A DNA stretch of 64,000 nt, taken from Actinomadura parmotrematis (GTDB lineage: Bacteria > Actinomycetota > Actinomycetes > Streptosporangiales > Streptosporangiaceae). Made by a program: the position numbers and the translations under genes. The stretch covers positions 1 to 64,000 of the forward strand of contig NZ_JAIBOA010000033.1 in the NCBI RefSeq assembly GCF_019458805.1, read 5' to 3'. Numbering within the stretch: position 1 is the first letter of the stretch; every line of letters begins with the position of its first letter. Below, one piece after another: positions 15,624-23,936 of this stretch. Under the pieces are notes generated by a model. It was not told the DNA's origin, did no database searches, and was given only the letters and a program-made list of their open reading frames with translations.

Positions 15624-17588
15624 GTGTCCTTCCCACCGACTGTCGGCCGTTACCGAATCGATCGCGTCCTCGGGTCCGGGGCGTTCGCCTCGGTCTGGCT
15701 CGGGCACGACGACGCGCTGGACTCCCAGGTGGCCATCAAGGTCCTCTCCGGAAGTCTCATCGATGACCTCGACGTGCGCAATCGTTTCCTGGAAGAGGCC
15801 CGGATCCTCCGCCGCGCCGATTCCGACAAACTGGTCAGAGTGCACGACATCGGGGACCTGCCCGACGGCCGCCCCTACTTCGTCATGTCCTACGCCGACC
15901 GGGGGACCCTGGCCGAGCGCATGCGCGAGCGGCCACTTCCGGTCAGCGAGGCGCTGGTCCTGGCCGAGGAGATCGCCTACGGCGTCGAGGTCATCAACGC
16001 CCTCGGCGTCATCCACCGCGACCTGAAGCCGTCCAACGTGCTGTTCCAGTCCACCCGCGGCGGGGGCGAGAAGCTGCTCATCGCCGACCTCGGGCTGGCC
16101 AAGGCGCTCGCGCACGCGTCGGGCGCCTTCACCCTCCCCGTCGGCACGCCCGGCTACATGTCCCCCGAGCAGGCCCGCTTCGGCGGCGGCCTGGACGTCC
16201 GCGCGGACGTGTACGGCCTCGGCGCGCTGACCTACCACATGCTGACCGGCCGCCCTCCGGGACCGGCGCCGATCAAGGTGGCGCCGAGCGAGCTGCGCGA
16301 CGGCCTGTCCCCGGCGTTCGACCAGGTCATCCTGCGCGCTCTGGAGGTCGAGCGCGAGAAGCGCTGGCCCACCGCCGAGGCGTTCGCCGAGGCGCTGGCC
16401 ACCCTGCGCCCCACCACCGCCCCTGCATACGACGACCCGCCACCGGCACTGGAGGCGACCGTGAGCGACCAGTACTACCCGGGGCCCGAGCAGCCCCGCC
16501 GACCCGAGCGCACCCCGACCCACCCCGACGCGAACCGGCCCGATGACGCGCGCACCTCCGAGATGCGGGCGCCGGGGCAGTACCAGGGCGGTGGCGGCGA
16601 CGCCACCATCGTGGACGGGCCGGGCGCGCAGTACGGCGGGCCCGGGCAGGGGCCCGGTTACACGCAGGGACCGGGGCCTGGACCTGGGCCGGGGCCGGGG
16701 CCGGGCCAGGACGACGCCGAGCGGACGATCTCGATCTCGACCGGGCCCGGCGGCGGGCCTTCGCAGCAGGGGCCCTACGGCGGTCCCGGCGGGCCGCCGC
16801 CCGGGACGGGCGGTAAGACCGCCGTCTTCCACGGGCAACAGCAGTATGGCGACGGTCCCCCGCCCGGCGGGCCTGGTGGGCCTGGTGGGCCGGGTGGGCC
16901 TGGCGGGCCGGGTGGGCCTGGCGGGCCGGGCGGGCCGCCGTCCGGGGCCTCGAAGCGGGGCCGGCACGGCGGCGGGTCGTCGCGCAGCCTGCTGCCGTGG
17001 ATCATCGTGGCGGTGATCCTCGCCGTCGCGCTGGCCGGCGGGCTGCTCATCGGCACCCTGCTGGACAAGGGCGACGACGATGGCGGCGGCACGAAGAAGG
17101 CGGCGCTGCCCGCCGACTTCGTACGGGTCGCCGACAAGTCCGGGAAGATCAAGGCGGCGGCGCCGAAGGCGTGGCCGCTCGGCCCGGCGCCGACGTGGAC
17201 GCCCTCGTCGGTCGGGCTCGCCGACGCCACCGCGCGCCCGGTGCTGCGCGCCGCGCAGAACGTCGCGAACTTCCCCGGCAGCGGCACGAGCCCCGGCGTC
17301 TTCATCGGCCTCACCACCGACGTCGCGGCGGGCAAGCTGCCGCCGCCGAGCGCGGCGTCGCACGCGAGCTGCACCAAGGGCGCGACGGAGAACTACACCT
17401 CGCCCGACAAGCAGCTCACCGGCACCATCGTCCGCTTCACCGCCTGCAAGTCCGGGACGCCGCAGGTCGCCGAGGTCGGGCTGCGCGACAAGTCCGGCAA
17501 ATTCGGCGCCTGGGTGCGGGTCAAGGAGAACGACGGCCGCAACCTCACCACCCGCATCCTGGACACCCTCAAGCTGACGGCCCCGTGA
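15624..17588 (+). CDS. Transmembrane Ser/Thr protein kinase (PknB-like) with collagen-like linker
   Basis: 654 residues from a GTG at 15624, placed just before VGRYRIDRVLGSGAFASVW. The kinase domain (~8-270) has K39 of VAIK, catalytic HRDLKPSN with D133, DLG at 155-157 instead of DFG, and the activation-loop GTPGYMSPEQA. A Gly/Pro-rich cytoplasmic linker (~300-450, runs of GPGPG and GGP) leads to one TM helix (~456-480, PWIIVAVILAVALAGGLLIG). An extracellular ~170-residue domain with two Cys follows, of no family I recognise (no PASTA). It is divergent from an ECF sigma factor and probably controls it in response to an envelope signal. Confidence 0.93.
   Translation: MSFPPTVGRYRIDRVLGSGAFASVWLGHDDALDSQVAIKVLSGSLIDDLDVRNRFLEEARILRRADSDKLVRVHDIGDLPDGRPYFVMSYADRGTLAERMRERPLPVSEALVLAEEIAYGVEVINALGVIHRDLKPSNVLFQSTRGGGEKLLIADLGLAKALAHASGAFTLPVGTPGYMSPEQARFGGGLDVRADVYGLGALTYHMLTGRPPGPAPIKVAPSELRDGLSPAFDQVILRALEVEREKRWPTAEAFAEALATLRPTTAPAYDDPPPALEATVSDQYYPGPEQPRRPERTPTHPDANRPDDARTSEMRAPGQYQGGGGDATIVDGPGAQYGGPGQGPGYTQGPGPGPGPGPGPGQDDAERTISISTGPGGGPSQQGPYGGPGGPPPGTGGKTAVFHGQQQYGDGPPPGGPGGPGGPGGPGGPGGPGGPGGPPSGASKRGRHGGGSSRSLLPWIIVAVILAVALAGGLLIGTLLDKGDDDGGGTKKAALPADFVRVADKSGKIKAAAPKAWPLGPAPTWTPSSVGLADATARPVLRAAQNVANFPGSGTSPGVFIGLTTDVAAGKLPPPSAASHASCTKGATENYTSPDKQLTGTIVRFTACKSGTPQVAEVGLRDKSGKFGAWVRVKENDGRNLTTRILDTLKLTAP
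16866..16938 (+). repeat. In-frame GGP tandem repeat within kinase linker
   Basis: Eight consecutive 9-bp units encode Gly-Gly-Pro with small variation (GGGCCTGGT/GGGCCGGGC). It lies between the kinase domain and the TM helix and is preceded by a PGPGPG run near 16675-16705. Such repeats expand and contract easily, so length variation between strains would be expected. Confidence 0.85.
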
Positions 17589-18378
17589 CCGCGCGGCGGG
17601 CGAGGCGCGCGGCCGTCGCCTCGTCCGCTGGCAGGAACGCCTCCAGCCGCAGCTCGGCGAGCGTCACGTCGGCGGCGGTCGCGAACGTGGTGATCGTCGT
17701 CATGAGCCGCAGCTCGCCGCCGTCCGCGCGCAGCCGCAGCGGGACCGCGAACCCCAGATGCCCCGGCCCCGGCGGGACGTCCGGCGCGTACGGGGCGAGC
17801 TCGGCGACGAGCCGGTCCAGCCGCTCGTCGGGATCGCGGAGGGCGGCGGCCCGCAGGTTCTCCACGACGTGCCTGGCCCATTCGGCACGGTTCACGATCC
17901 GCGGCGCCAGACCTTCGGGATGCAGCGCCAGCCGGTAGACGTTGACGGGCGGCTCCAGCAGCTCGGGCGCGGCGCCCTCCTCGAACAGCGCGAAGCCCGC
18001 GTTCGCCCCGACGAGCACGCCGTGCCGGTCGACGACGATGGCGGGATAGGGCATGTGCGCGTCGAGGATGTGCCGCAGCGCCGTGCGGACGGGCGCGAGC
18101 GCGGGGGCGTCCAGCGGCGTGCGCGGGTAGGCGGGGGCGAAGCCCGCCGACACCAGCAGGCCGTTGCGCTCCCGGAGCGGCAGGTCCAGGGATTCGGCGA
18201 GCCTGATGACCATCTCGCGGCGGGGCGCGGAGCGGCCGCTCTCCAGGAAGCTCACATGCCGCTGGGTCGTTCCGGCGCGCACCGCGAGTTCCAGCTGGCT
18301 GAGCCGCCGCGACGACCGGCGGTCGCGCAGCGTCCGGGAGAAGTCCACGGCCACAGTTGTAATGCGTCCCGGTGACAT
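17569..18378 (-). CDS. XRE-family regulator with MmyB-like ligand-binding domain
   Basis: 269 residues from the ATG at 18378 (a start inside the HTH would be too short). The N-terminal HTH (~12-65) reads RRLSQLELAVRAGTTQRHVSFLESG. The remaining ~190 residues match the MmyB-type sensor domain (MPYPAIVVDRHGVLVGANAG, VNVYRLALHPEGLAPRI, GHLGFAVPLRLRADGGELRL), a PAS-like fold that binds fatty-acid-like ligands. It is divergent from a luciferase-like oxidoreductase (49-bp gap), its likely target. Its 3' end overlaps the kinase gene by 20 bp. Confidence 0.9.
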   Translation of the reverse strand: MSPGRITTVAVDFSRTLRDRRSSRRLSQLELAVRAGTTQRHVSFLESGRSAPRREMVIRLAESLDLPLRERNGLLVSAGFAPAYPRTPLDAPALAPVRTALRHILDAHMPYPAIVVDRHGVLVGANAGFALFEEGAAPELLEPPVNVYRLALHPEGLAPRIVNRAEWARHVVENLRAAALRDPDERLDRLVAELAPYAPDVPPGPGHLGFAVPLRLRADGGELRLMTTITTFATAADVTLAELRLEAFLPADEATAARLARRAVTGPSA

Positions 18379-18427
18379 CCGGCGATTCCCTCCAGGGAAT
18401 TGAGGCGATACCTCCGGCCGCCGCACG

Positions 18428-19381
18428 ATGCCCGGCATGAACCACGACCTGCGCTTCGGCGTCATCGCCCCCATCGGCAAGGCCCAGTGGGGGGCGGGGA
18501 CCGATCCCCGCGAGCTCATCGACTTCGGCGTGCGCGTCGAGCGGCTCGGTTTCGACTCGCTGTGGGGCAACGACTCCCTGCTGACTCCCCGCGTCGACCC
18601 GCTGACCTATCTGTCGGCGGTCGCGTCCAGGACCGAGCGCGTGACGCTCGGCACGGCCGCGCTGATGCCGGTGCTGCGCCGTCCCGTGCAGACCGCCCAG
18701 GCGCTGACGTCGCTCGACCTGCTGTCGGGCGGGCGGCTGACGGTCGGCGTGGGGGCCGGTTTCCCCGGGCGTCTGGGCAGGCCGCTCTACACGCTCTCCG
18801 AAGTCCCCTGGGAACGCCGATTCGCGCGGCTGGACGAGACGGTCGCCCTGTGGCGGCAGTTGTGGACGGCCGAGGCGCCGTCCTCCTTCCACGGGGAGTT
18901 CCTGCGCTTCGACCAGATCCCCGCCATGGCCGCGCCCGCGCAGAAGGGCGGTCCGCCGATCTGGCTGGGCGGGGCGACGCCCGCCGCACTCGCCCGTACC
19001 GGACGCCTCTACGACGGCTGGATTCCCTACCCGCCCGAACCGTCGACCTACGCGGCCGGTCTCGCCGAAGTACGCCGGGCGGCCGGCGACCGCGCGGTCA
19101 CGCCAGCGCTGTTCCTGTCCGTGCTCGTGGACGGGGGCGGGCGTGCCGCCATGGACGACTTCGCTCGCGCCAACTACGGGATGCCGCTGGTGGAGCTGGA
19201 GAAGATCCAGGCCGTCGTGACCGGCGACGCCGGCGAAGTGGCCGCGCGGCTCGCCGCTTACGCCGCCGCGGGCGCCCGCCACTTCGTCATGCGGCTGGGC
19301 GCCCTGGACCTCGCGGGCCAGCGCGCCCAGCTCGATCGGCTGGCCGAAGTTGCATCGCGAGCAATCTCGATATATCGTTAA
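18428..19381 (+). CDS. LLM-class flavin-dependent oxidoreductase
   Basis: 317 residues with the luciferase-like TIM-barrel pattern: FGVIAPIGKAQWGAG, LGTAALMPVLRRPVQTAQALT, LDLLSGGRLTVGVGAG and PPIWLGGATPAALARTGRLYDGW (read in parts). These enzymes use reduced FMN or F420. ATG at 18428 or 18437 could be the start, and neither has a strong ribosome site. Divergent from an XRE/MmyB regulator. Its stop codon lies in the operator region of the following padR gene. Confidence 0.88.
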   Translation: MPGMNHDLRFGVIAPIGKAQWGAGTDPRELIDFGVRVERLGFDSLWGNDSLLTPRVDPLTYLSAVASRTERVTLGTAALMPVLRRPVQTAQALTSLDLLSGGRLTVGVGAGFPGRLGRPLYTLSEVPWERRFARLDETVALWRQLWTAEAPSSFHGEFLRFDQIPAMAAPAQKGGPPIWLGGATPAALARTGRLYDGWIPYPPEPSTYAAGLAEVRRAAGDRAVTPALFLSVLVDGGGRAAMDDFARANYGMPLVELEKIQAVVTGDAGEVAARLAAYAAAGARHFVMRLGALDLAGQRAQLDRLAEVASRAISIYR

Positions 19382-19390
19382 CGTATCGAC
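19350..19390 (+). promoter_or_regulatory. padR promoter/operator
   Basis: TTGCAT (19350-19355), 17 nt, TATCGT (19373-19378) gives a plausible promoter. Superposed are a 10-bp palindrome CGATATATCG (19368-19377) and an 8-bp palindrome CGTTAACG (19376-19383). This AT-rich patch is exceptional for the neighbourhood and overlaps the stop codon of the upstream gene. It is a good candidate for PadR autoregulation. Confidence 0.5.
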
Positions 19391-19407
19391 AACGAGAGGA
19401 GCGCACC

Positions 19408-20007
19408 ATGCGCCACCACCACCACTTTTCCGACACCGAGGCCCGCGGTCGCCGCGGACCGCGCGGAGGCCCCGGCTTCGGCCCGGACTTCGGGCCCGGC
19501 TTCGGCCCGTTCGGCCCCGGTCCCGGCCCGCGCGGTCGGGGCGGCGGCCGGGGACGGGGCCGCGCCCGCCGCGGCAACGTCCGCGCCGCGCTGCTGGCGC
19601 TGCTCGCCGAGCGGCCCATGCACGGCTACGAGATGATCCAGGAACTCGACGAGCGCACCGGCGGCGTCTGGCGCCCGAGCCCCGGCTCGGTCTACCCGAC
19701 GCTGCAGATGCTGGAGGACGAGGGCCTGGTCAGCAGCGAGGAGCAGGGCGGCAAGCGCCTGTTCTCGCTCACCGACACCGGCCGCGCCGAGGCGTCGGCC
19801 CAGGCCACCGCCCCCTGGGAGGAGGTCACCGAGGCCGCCGGCGCGAGCGCGGTGCGCGGGCGCGAGGCCATCGGCCAGCTGATGGGCGCCCTGCACCAGG
19901 TCATGGCGGTCGGCAGCGAGGCCCAGCAGGCGCGGGCCCTGGACGTCGTCAACGACGCCCGCCGGCGCCTGTACGGGATCCTCGCCGACGACCCCGAAGC
20001 CGAGTGA
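19408..20007 (+). CDS. PadR-family regulator with His- and Gly/Phe/Pro-rich N-terminal extension
   Basis: 199 residues from the ATG at 19408 (GAGAGGA 7 nt upstream). The winged helix begins around residue 55: RGNVRAALLALLAERPMHGY, EMIQELDERTGGVWRPSPGS, VYPTLQMLEDEGLV. It ends with a dimerisation helix. The first 55 residues are unusual: MRHHHHFSD, then GFGPDFGPGFGPFGPGPGP and an RGRGGGRGRGR stretch, which could bind metal or nucleic acid. No divergent partner, but PadR may also act on the upstream oxidoreductase gene. Confidence 0.92.
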   Translation: MRHHHHFSDTEARGRRGPRGGPGFGPDFGPGFGPFGPGPGPRGRGGGRGRGRARRGNVRAALLALLAERPMHGYEMIQELDERTGGVWRPSPGSVYPTLQMLEDEGLVSSEEQGGKRLFSLTDTGRAEASAQATAPWEEVTEAAGASAVRGREAIGQLMGALHQVMAVGSEAQQARALDVVNDARRRLYGILADDPEAE

Positions 20008-20016
20008 CTCCCAGCG

Positions 20017-20056
20017 GCGACGCCGCGACCGGATCGCCCTCCGGTCGCGGCGTCGC
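20017..20056. terminator. Bidirectional terminator between padR and 20075 gene
   Basis: A perfect 17-bp inverted repeat (20017-20033 with 20040-20056; arms begin GCGACGCCGCGACCGGA) with a 6-nt loop, placed between two convergent genes 10 nt after the padR stop codon. It has no T-tract, as is common in actinomycetes. Confidence 0.8.
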
Positions 20057-20074
20057 GTCGTTCATGGGCCGGGC

Positions 20075-20893
20075 TCAGCCCGGGAAGGCCGCCAGCCGCG
20101 CGTACTGGTCGGGCACGTAGAGCTTCTTCCAGATGTACAGGCGCAGGTCGTTCCGCCCGAGCCGCCGGTCGACCGGCACCCCGACGGTGGCGCGCACCAG
20201 GAAGGACGATCCGGGCGGCATGTACTTGTCGCCGCCGTCGCCCGCGACCAGGTCCCCGCCCTTCAGCTTGCGGACGACGTCGCTGCTGGTCGGCGGCGTG
20301 CACATGTCCTCGGGCACGCCCGCCTGCCACATGCACCGGCCGCGCGCGCTCGCACCGACCATGTCCCGCTTCACGAACACGTCGCCGGGGAAGTCCAGGA
20401 GCACCTTCTGCTGGGAGGGGTTGCTCAGCACGTACTCGATGTAGGCGACCTTCGATCCCCCGGCGGCCCCCGCCTGTTGGGTGGACACCCCGGCCCCGGA
20501 GCCGGCGCCCACGGCTGCGATCCGGTACTTCGACCCGTCGGCCGTCGCGACGTCCACGGGCGAGCCCGTCTTCGGCATCGCGCCCGTACCGCCCGTCGAG
20601 GCCCCCGCCGGCCCGCTCGGCGCGACGCCCCCGTCGTCGCCTCCCGGCATCATGAGCAGCACGCCGACCGCGACCGCGGCCGCCACCGCGATCGACACGC
20701 CGCCGAGGATCAGGCCGAGGCGCCGCCCGCCGCCGCCCTGCCGCTCCTGCTCCCTGCGGGCGCGGTGCCGATCGCTGCGCGACCCGATGCGCACCTGCAC
20801 GCCGCTGGTGTCGTGCACCGTCGGCGGCGCGGGCGCGTTCCACGGCCCGTCCCCAGGTCGCCGCGGCATTCCAGGCTGCTCGTTCACCGTCAT
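20075..20893 (-). CDS. Membrane-anchored exported protein of unknown function
   Basis: 272 residues. A ~60-residue cytoplasmic, Arg-rich N-terminus (SDRHRARREQERQ) precedes a single TM helix (~58-82, LGLILGGVSIAVAAAVAVGVLLM). A Gly/Ser/Thr linker and an extracellular ~150-residue domain with a Cys pair (GRCMWQAGVPEDMCTPP) follow. The ending NDLRLYIWKKLYVPDQYARLAAFPG looks like a beta-sandwich, possibly DUF4352-like, but I do not recognise it with confidence. No operon partner. Confidence 0.75.
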   Translation of the reverse strand: MTVNEQPGMPRRPGDGPWNAPAPPTVHDTSGVQVRIGSRSDRHRARREQERQGGGGRRLGLILGGVSIAVAAAVAVGVLLMMPGGDDGGVAPSGPAGASTGGTGAMPKTGSPVDVATADGSKYRIAAVGAGSGAGVSTQQAGAAGGSKVAYIEYVLSNPSQQKVLLDFPGDVFVKRDMVGASARGRCMWQAGVPEDMCTPPTSSDVVRKLKGGDLVAGDGGDKYMPPGSSFLVRATVGVPVDRRLGRNDLRLYIWKKLYVPDQYARLAAFPG

Positions 20894-21212
20894 CGCTCCC
20901 CACTGCCCCGTGCGCGCATCGCAATCCGACGCAACAAACCATCACATTTTGCCGCAATTGGGTCCGAGGTTCACAGGCGCCCCGTCCGTCACGCGCCTCA
21001 CATCGTTCGCACGGCCTTCACGTGGAGCTCGCGCGAAGTTATCCACAGGCTGGGGAAAGCCTGGTGCGACGTCCTCCCGGCGGGCACGCTTGAAGAACGG
21101 CACCGCAGGTGGCGCCCGTTTCTTGACAGCAGAACAGTGCTCGACGGCACGACAGTGCGCACCGCGCCGCCGCGGCACCCCGGCGGCGCGACCGCGTCCG
21201 CGCCCGCCGGGA
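20894..21212. other. Gap between exported-protein gene and otsB
   Basis: About 320 bp with no credible gene. It holds a perfect 9-mer TTATCCACA (21039-21047), identical to a strong E. coli DnaA box, but isolated. There is also a TTGACA hexamer (21123-21128) without a matching -10. The stretch around 20930-20970 is relatively AT-rich and probably carries the promoter of the leftward gene. Confidence 0.5.
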
Positions 21213-22088
21213 TTACGCGCCCTCGCCCTCCCCGGCGGAACCGGCCGCGGCCTCGATGGCGCCGGTGAGGCCGTCCAGGAAGTCCACCACTCCCTCCGGC
21301 CCGTCCACGATGAGGTCCGCCCGCTCCGCGAGAGCGGTGACCTCGACCGATCCGCTGCAGACCTTCACCCCGGGCACGCCGTCCGCGCGCAGGCCGTCGA
21401 CGGCGTCGAACGCGGCGAGGTCGCCGAGGTCGTCGCCGGCGAACAGGACGGCCGACGGCGCCCCGGCGCCCCCGTCGAGGAAGCCGCGGAGCGCCCGGCC
21501 CTTGTCCATGCCGGGCGGGCGGAGCTCCAGGACGAAGCGGCCGGGCTCGACCACCAGCCCGGTCCGCTCGGCGAGGGCGTCCATGAGACCGCGCAGCCGG
21601 TCCAGGGCGACCTGCGGCTCGGCGGCGCGCCGGGTGTGCACGGCGAGCGCCTGCCCCTTGTCCTCGACGAAGACCTCGGCGGGGGCGCCCGCCGCCGCGA
21701 GGATCTGCGGCAGCTTGGCGCGGGCCTCGGCGACGCCCGGCGGCGGCGCGGGCGCGGTGAGCTCGCCGGACTCCCACCGCTCCAGGCCGTACTGGCCGAG
21801 GACGACCAGGCCGTCGATGTCCCCGAACCCGCCGTACTCGACCGCGACGGCGGCGGGCCGGCCGGTGATGATGACGAGGGCGCCCACGTGCGGGGCGAGG
21901 CGGGCGAGGGCGGCCGCGGCGCGCGGGTGGGCCCGCGCCGCGGCCGGGTCGTCGACGATCGGCGCGAGGGTGCCGTCGAAGTCGAAGCCGAGCACGGCGC
22001 CGGCGGGGGCGTTGCGGATCGCGTCGAGGCCGTCGGTTCCGGCGGCCGTACGCGGGCGGGGAGAGTTCACCCGACCAGTCTTGGGCAC
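21213..22088 (-). CDS. otsB: Trehalose-6-phosphate phosphatase
   Basis: 291 residues from a GTG at 22088 that directly follows the TGA of the upstream DUF3263 gene, so the two are translationally coupled. HAD-superfamily motif I is LGFDFDGTLAPIVDDP, motif II lies in VIITGRP, and the later DKGRALRGFL and LFAGDDLGDLAAFDAV carry the conserved Lys and the acidic pair. It completes trehalose synthesis begun by OtsA (12392-13834). The start could be a few codons downstream. Confidence 0.93.
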   Translation of the reverse strand: MPKTGRVNSPRPRTAAGTDGLDAIRNAPAGAVLGFDFDGTLAPIVDDPAAARAHPRAAAALARLAPHVGALVIITGRPAAVAVEYGGFGDIDGLVVLGQYGLERWESGELTAPAPPPGVAEARAKLPQILAAAGAPAEVFVEDKGQALAVHTRRAAEPQVALDRLRGLMDALAERTGLVVEPGRFVLELRPPGMDKGRALRGFLDGGAGAPSAVLFAGDDLGDLAAFDAVDGLRADGVPGVKVCSGSVEVTALAERADLIVDGPEGVVDFLDGLTGAIEAAAGSAGEGEGA

Positions 22089-22406
22089 TCAGGGCCGGAT
22101 GCCGAGGCGACGCGCGGCGCGCTGCCGCTGCCGCTGCGTCCGCATCCGGCGGAGGCGCTTCACCAGCATCGGATCGTGCTCCAGCGCCTCGGGGCGGTCG
22201 ATCACGATGTTGAGGAGCTGGTAGTACCGCGTCGCCGACATGTCGAACGTCTCGCGGATCGCCTGCTCCTTGGCGCCGGCGTACTTCCACCACTTCCGCT
22301 CGAAGGCGAGGATCCGGCGGTCGCGGTCGGAGAGGAGACCGGCGGGGAAGGCGTGCTCGTCCTCCGCGTCGGCGTCGGTCGGTTCCAGGGCTGAGCCGTC
22401 GTTCAT
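22089..22406 (-). CDS. DUF3263 family protein, putative HTH
   Basis: 105 residues. The core LSDRDRRILAFERKWWKYAG, then AKEQAIRETFDMSATRYYQLLN and DRPEALEHDPMLVKRLRRMR is the DUF3263 signature. The AKEQAIRETFDMSATRYY segment looks like a helix-turn-helix. These small proteins are very common beside otsA/otsB in actinobacteria. Function unknown, perhaps DNA binding. Stop codon abuts the otsB start. Confidence 0.9.
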   Translation of the reverse strand: MNDGSALEPTDADAEDEHAFPAGLLSDRDRRILAFERKWWKYAGAKEQAIRETFDMSATRYYQLLNIVIDRPEALEHDPMLVKRLRRMRTQRQRQRAARRLGIRP

Positions 22407-22638
22407 GCTGCCGTCCTGATCGGGCTCCCTGCCCGGGTGGTCACCACCGGCGCGGGATCCCCTCTGTGGTCACTAATCCCGGGCTGTCCGGGTTCGGCCG
22501 CTGCCATGCTACGCGTCCACACCGGCTCCCACCGGTGGTTCGCGGGGAACGGCAGGACCGGTTCAGTCGATCACACCGGAGGGCATCACCGCGGCCCGTG
22601 TCCGAACCCGGCGCGGCCCCCAGGAAGACCGTGAAAAC

Positions 22639-22651
22639 ATGTAGCATACAT
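22639..22651. promoter_or_regulatory. Small palindrome upstream of marR gene
   Basis: ATGTA-GCA-TACAT (22639-22651) is a perfect 5-bp inverted repeat in a locally AT-rich patch about 50 nt before the MarR-type gene, between it and the divergent DUF3263-otsB operon. Candidate MarR operator. Confidence 0.4.
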
Positions 22652-22699
22652 CTGAATCGTCCGGTATCCGAGACAGCCGACTGAAATGGGGTGCCACGA

Positions 22700-23311
22700 A
22701 TGGCGGCGGACACCTCCCCGGCGGGGCCGGTCCCCGGCGACGGACCGGCCGGGCTCCCCGACCAGGCCCTCGCCGACATCTCCCTGGCCCTGTTCCACCT
22801 GCGCCGCGTCTGGGGCAAGCCCGACCTGGTGAAACGGATCCGCGCCCAGACGTCCGCCGGCCCCGGCGGCCGCCCCCTGCAGCTGTCCAACCTCATGGTG
22901 GTCCACGTGGTGGGCGGCCTGTCCCTGGAATGCGCGAACCGCGAGCCCGCCGGCGAGGTCACCGTCGGCGCCGTCGCGGAGCGGCTGGAGATCGACCCGT
23001 CCACCGCCAGCCGCCTGGTCGGCCACGCCATCGACGCCGGACTCGTCTCCCGCCGCCCGTCCCCCCTCGACGCGCGCCGCGCCAACCTCGGCCTCACCGA
23101 GGCCGGCCTCCGCGTCAAGCAGGTCGCCGACCGGTTCCGCCGCGCCTACCTCGCCGAGCTCATGTCGGATTGGACGCGCGAGGAGCGGACGGTCTTCGCC
23201 GAGCTGCTGACCCGCTTCACCAACCGCGCCGCCCACAGCCCCATGGACCACGACGTGAACGTCGACAAGATCTTCCAAGAGGCCCGCGCCGACCCGCCGA
23301 CGGACACCTGA
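22700..23311 (+). CDS. MarR-family transcriptional regulator
   Basis: 203 residues from the ATG at 22700 (GGGGTG 7 nt upstream). The winged helix lies at ~85-150: VGAVAERLEIDPSTASRLVG, HAIDAGLVSRRPSPLDARRA, NLGLTEAGL, with the DxRRxxLxLT wing of MarR proteins. Long flanking helices serve dimerisation. The following acetyltransferase gene begins 22 nt downstream and may be co-transcribed. Ligand unknown. Confidence 0.9.
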   Translation: MAADTSPAGPVPGDGPAGLPDQALADISLALFHLRRVWGKPDLVKRIRAQTSAGPGGRPLQLSNLMVVHVVGGLSLECANREPAGEVTVGAVAERLEIDPSTASRLVGHAIDAGLVSRRPSPLDARRANLGLTEAGLRVKQVADRFRRAYLAELMSDWTREERTVFAELLTRFTNRAAHSPMDHDVNVDKIFQEARADPPTDT

Positions 23312-23333
23312 ACCCTCTTGGCCGCCGCGCCCC

Positions 23334-23936
23334 ATGACCATCCGCCGGGCAGAGCCGGCCGACGCCGCGGGCATCGCCACCGTCCACGTCCGCTCCTGGC
23401 AGTCCGCCTACCGCGGATCGATCCCCCAGGACCACCTCGACCGGTTGAGCGCCGACGAACGCCGCCCCCTCTGGGAACACCGGATCGCAGCGTCGTCCTG
23501 GCCCGTCCGCGGCGTCCTGGTCGCCGAGACCGACGGCCGCCTCACCGGCTTCGCCCCCTTCGGCCCGACCCGCGACAAGGACGCCGACCCCGCGACCGTC
23601 GCCGAGGTCGCAGCCCTCTACCTGGAGCCCGAAGCGCAGGGCTCAGGACTCGGCCGCGCCCCCATAGCGAAGGCCCTCGACAACCTGACGACCGCCGGCT
23701 ACACGCAGGTCACCCTCTGGGTCCTGAACACCAGCACGAAGGCCCGGCTCTTCTACGAGAACACCGGCTGGCGATCGGACGGCACCGTGAAAACCACCAC
23801 AGCCCGAGGACCCGAACTCACCGAGCCCCGCTACCACCGCGAACGCCTCGCCCTTCCGCCCGGTCACCGCACGCCTCCCCCACCGAACGAGCCCGCCAGC
23901 GAACGCCCGCCCCCTCACCACCACGGACACCGGTAA
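23334..23936 (+). CDS. GNAT-family N-acetyltransferase with tail made of repeat DNA
   Basis: 200 residues. The acetyltransferase domain (1-165) shows IRRAEPADAAGIATVHVRSW, the acetyl-CoA loop region YLEPEAQGSGLGRAPIAKAL and VLNTSTKARLFYENTGW. The glycine-rich loop (Q-G-S-G-L-G-R) is intact. The last ~30 residues (GHRTPPPPNEPASERPPPHHHGHR, in parts) are low-complexity. They coincide with the first unit of the degenerate tandem repeat at 23897-24430, so the C-terminus seems to have been extended into repeat DNA. Probably in an operon with marR. Confidence 0.85.
   Translation: MTIRRAEPADAAGIATVHVRSWQSAYRGSIPQDHLDRLSADERRPLWEHRIAASSWPVRGVLVAETDGRLTGFAPFGPTRDKDADPATVAEVAALYLEPEAQGSGLGRAPIAKALDNLTTAGYTQVTLWVLNTSTKARLFYENTGWRSDGTVKTTTARGPELTEPRYHRERLALPPGHRTPPPPNEPASERPPPHHHGHR

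Noticed and set aside
16866..16938. GGP tandem repeat considered as CRISPR or minisatellite element
   Set aside because: It is in frame within the kinase gene, units are 9 bp without spacers, and the protein is continuous through it.
21039..21047. Perfect DnaA-box 9-mer TTATCCACA as part of a replication origin
   Set aside because: A single box with no cluster and no dnaA, dnaN or parA neighbours. Probably chance or a minor DnaA site.
20942..21178. 78-codon minus-strand frame between exported-protein gene and otsB
   Set aside because: Atypical codon use, no start signal and no homology; it overlaps the likely promoter regions.
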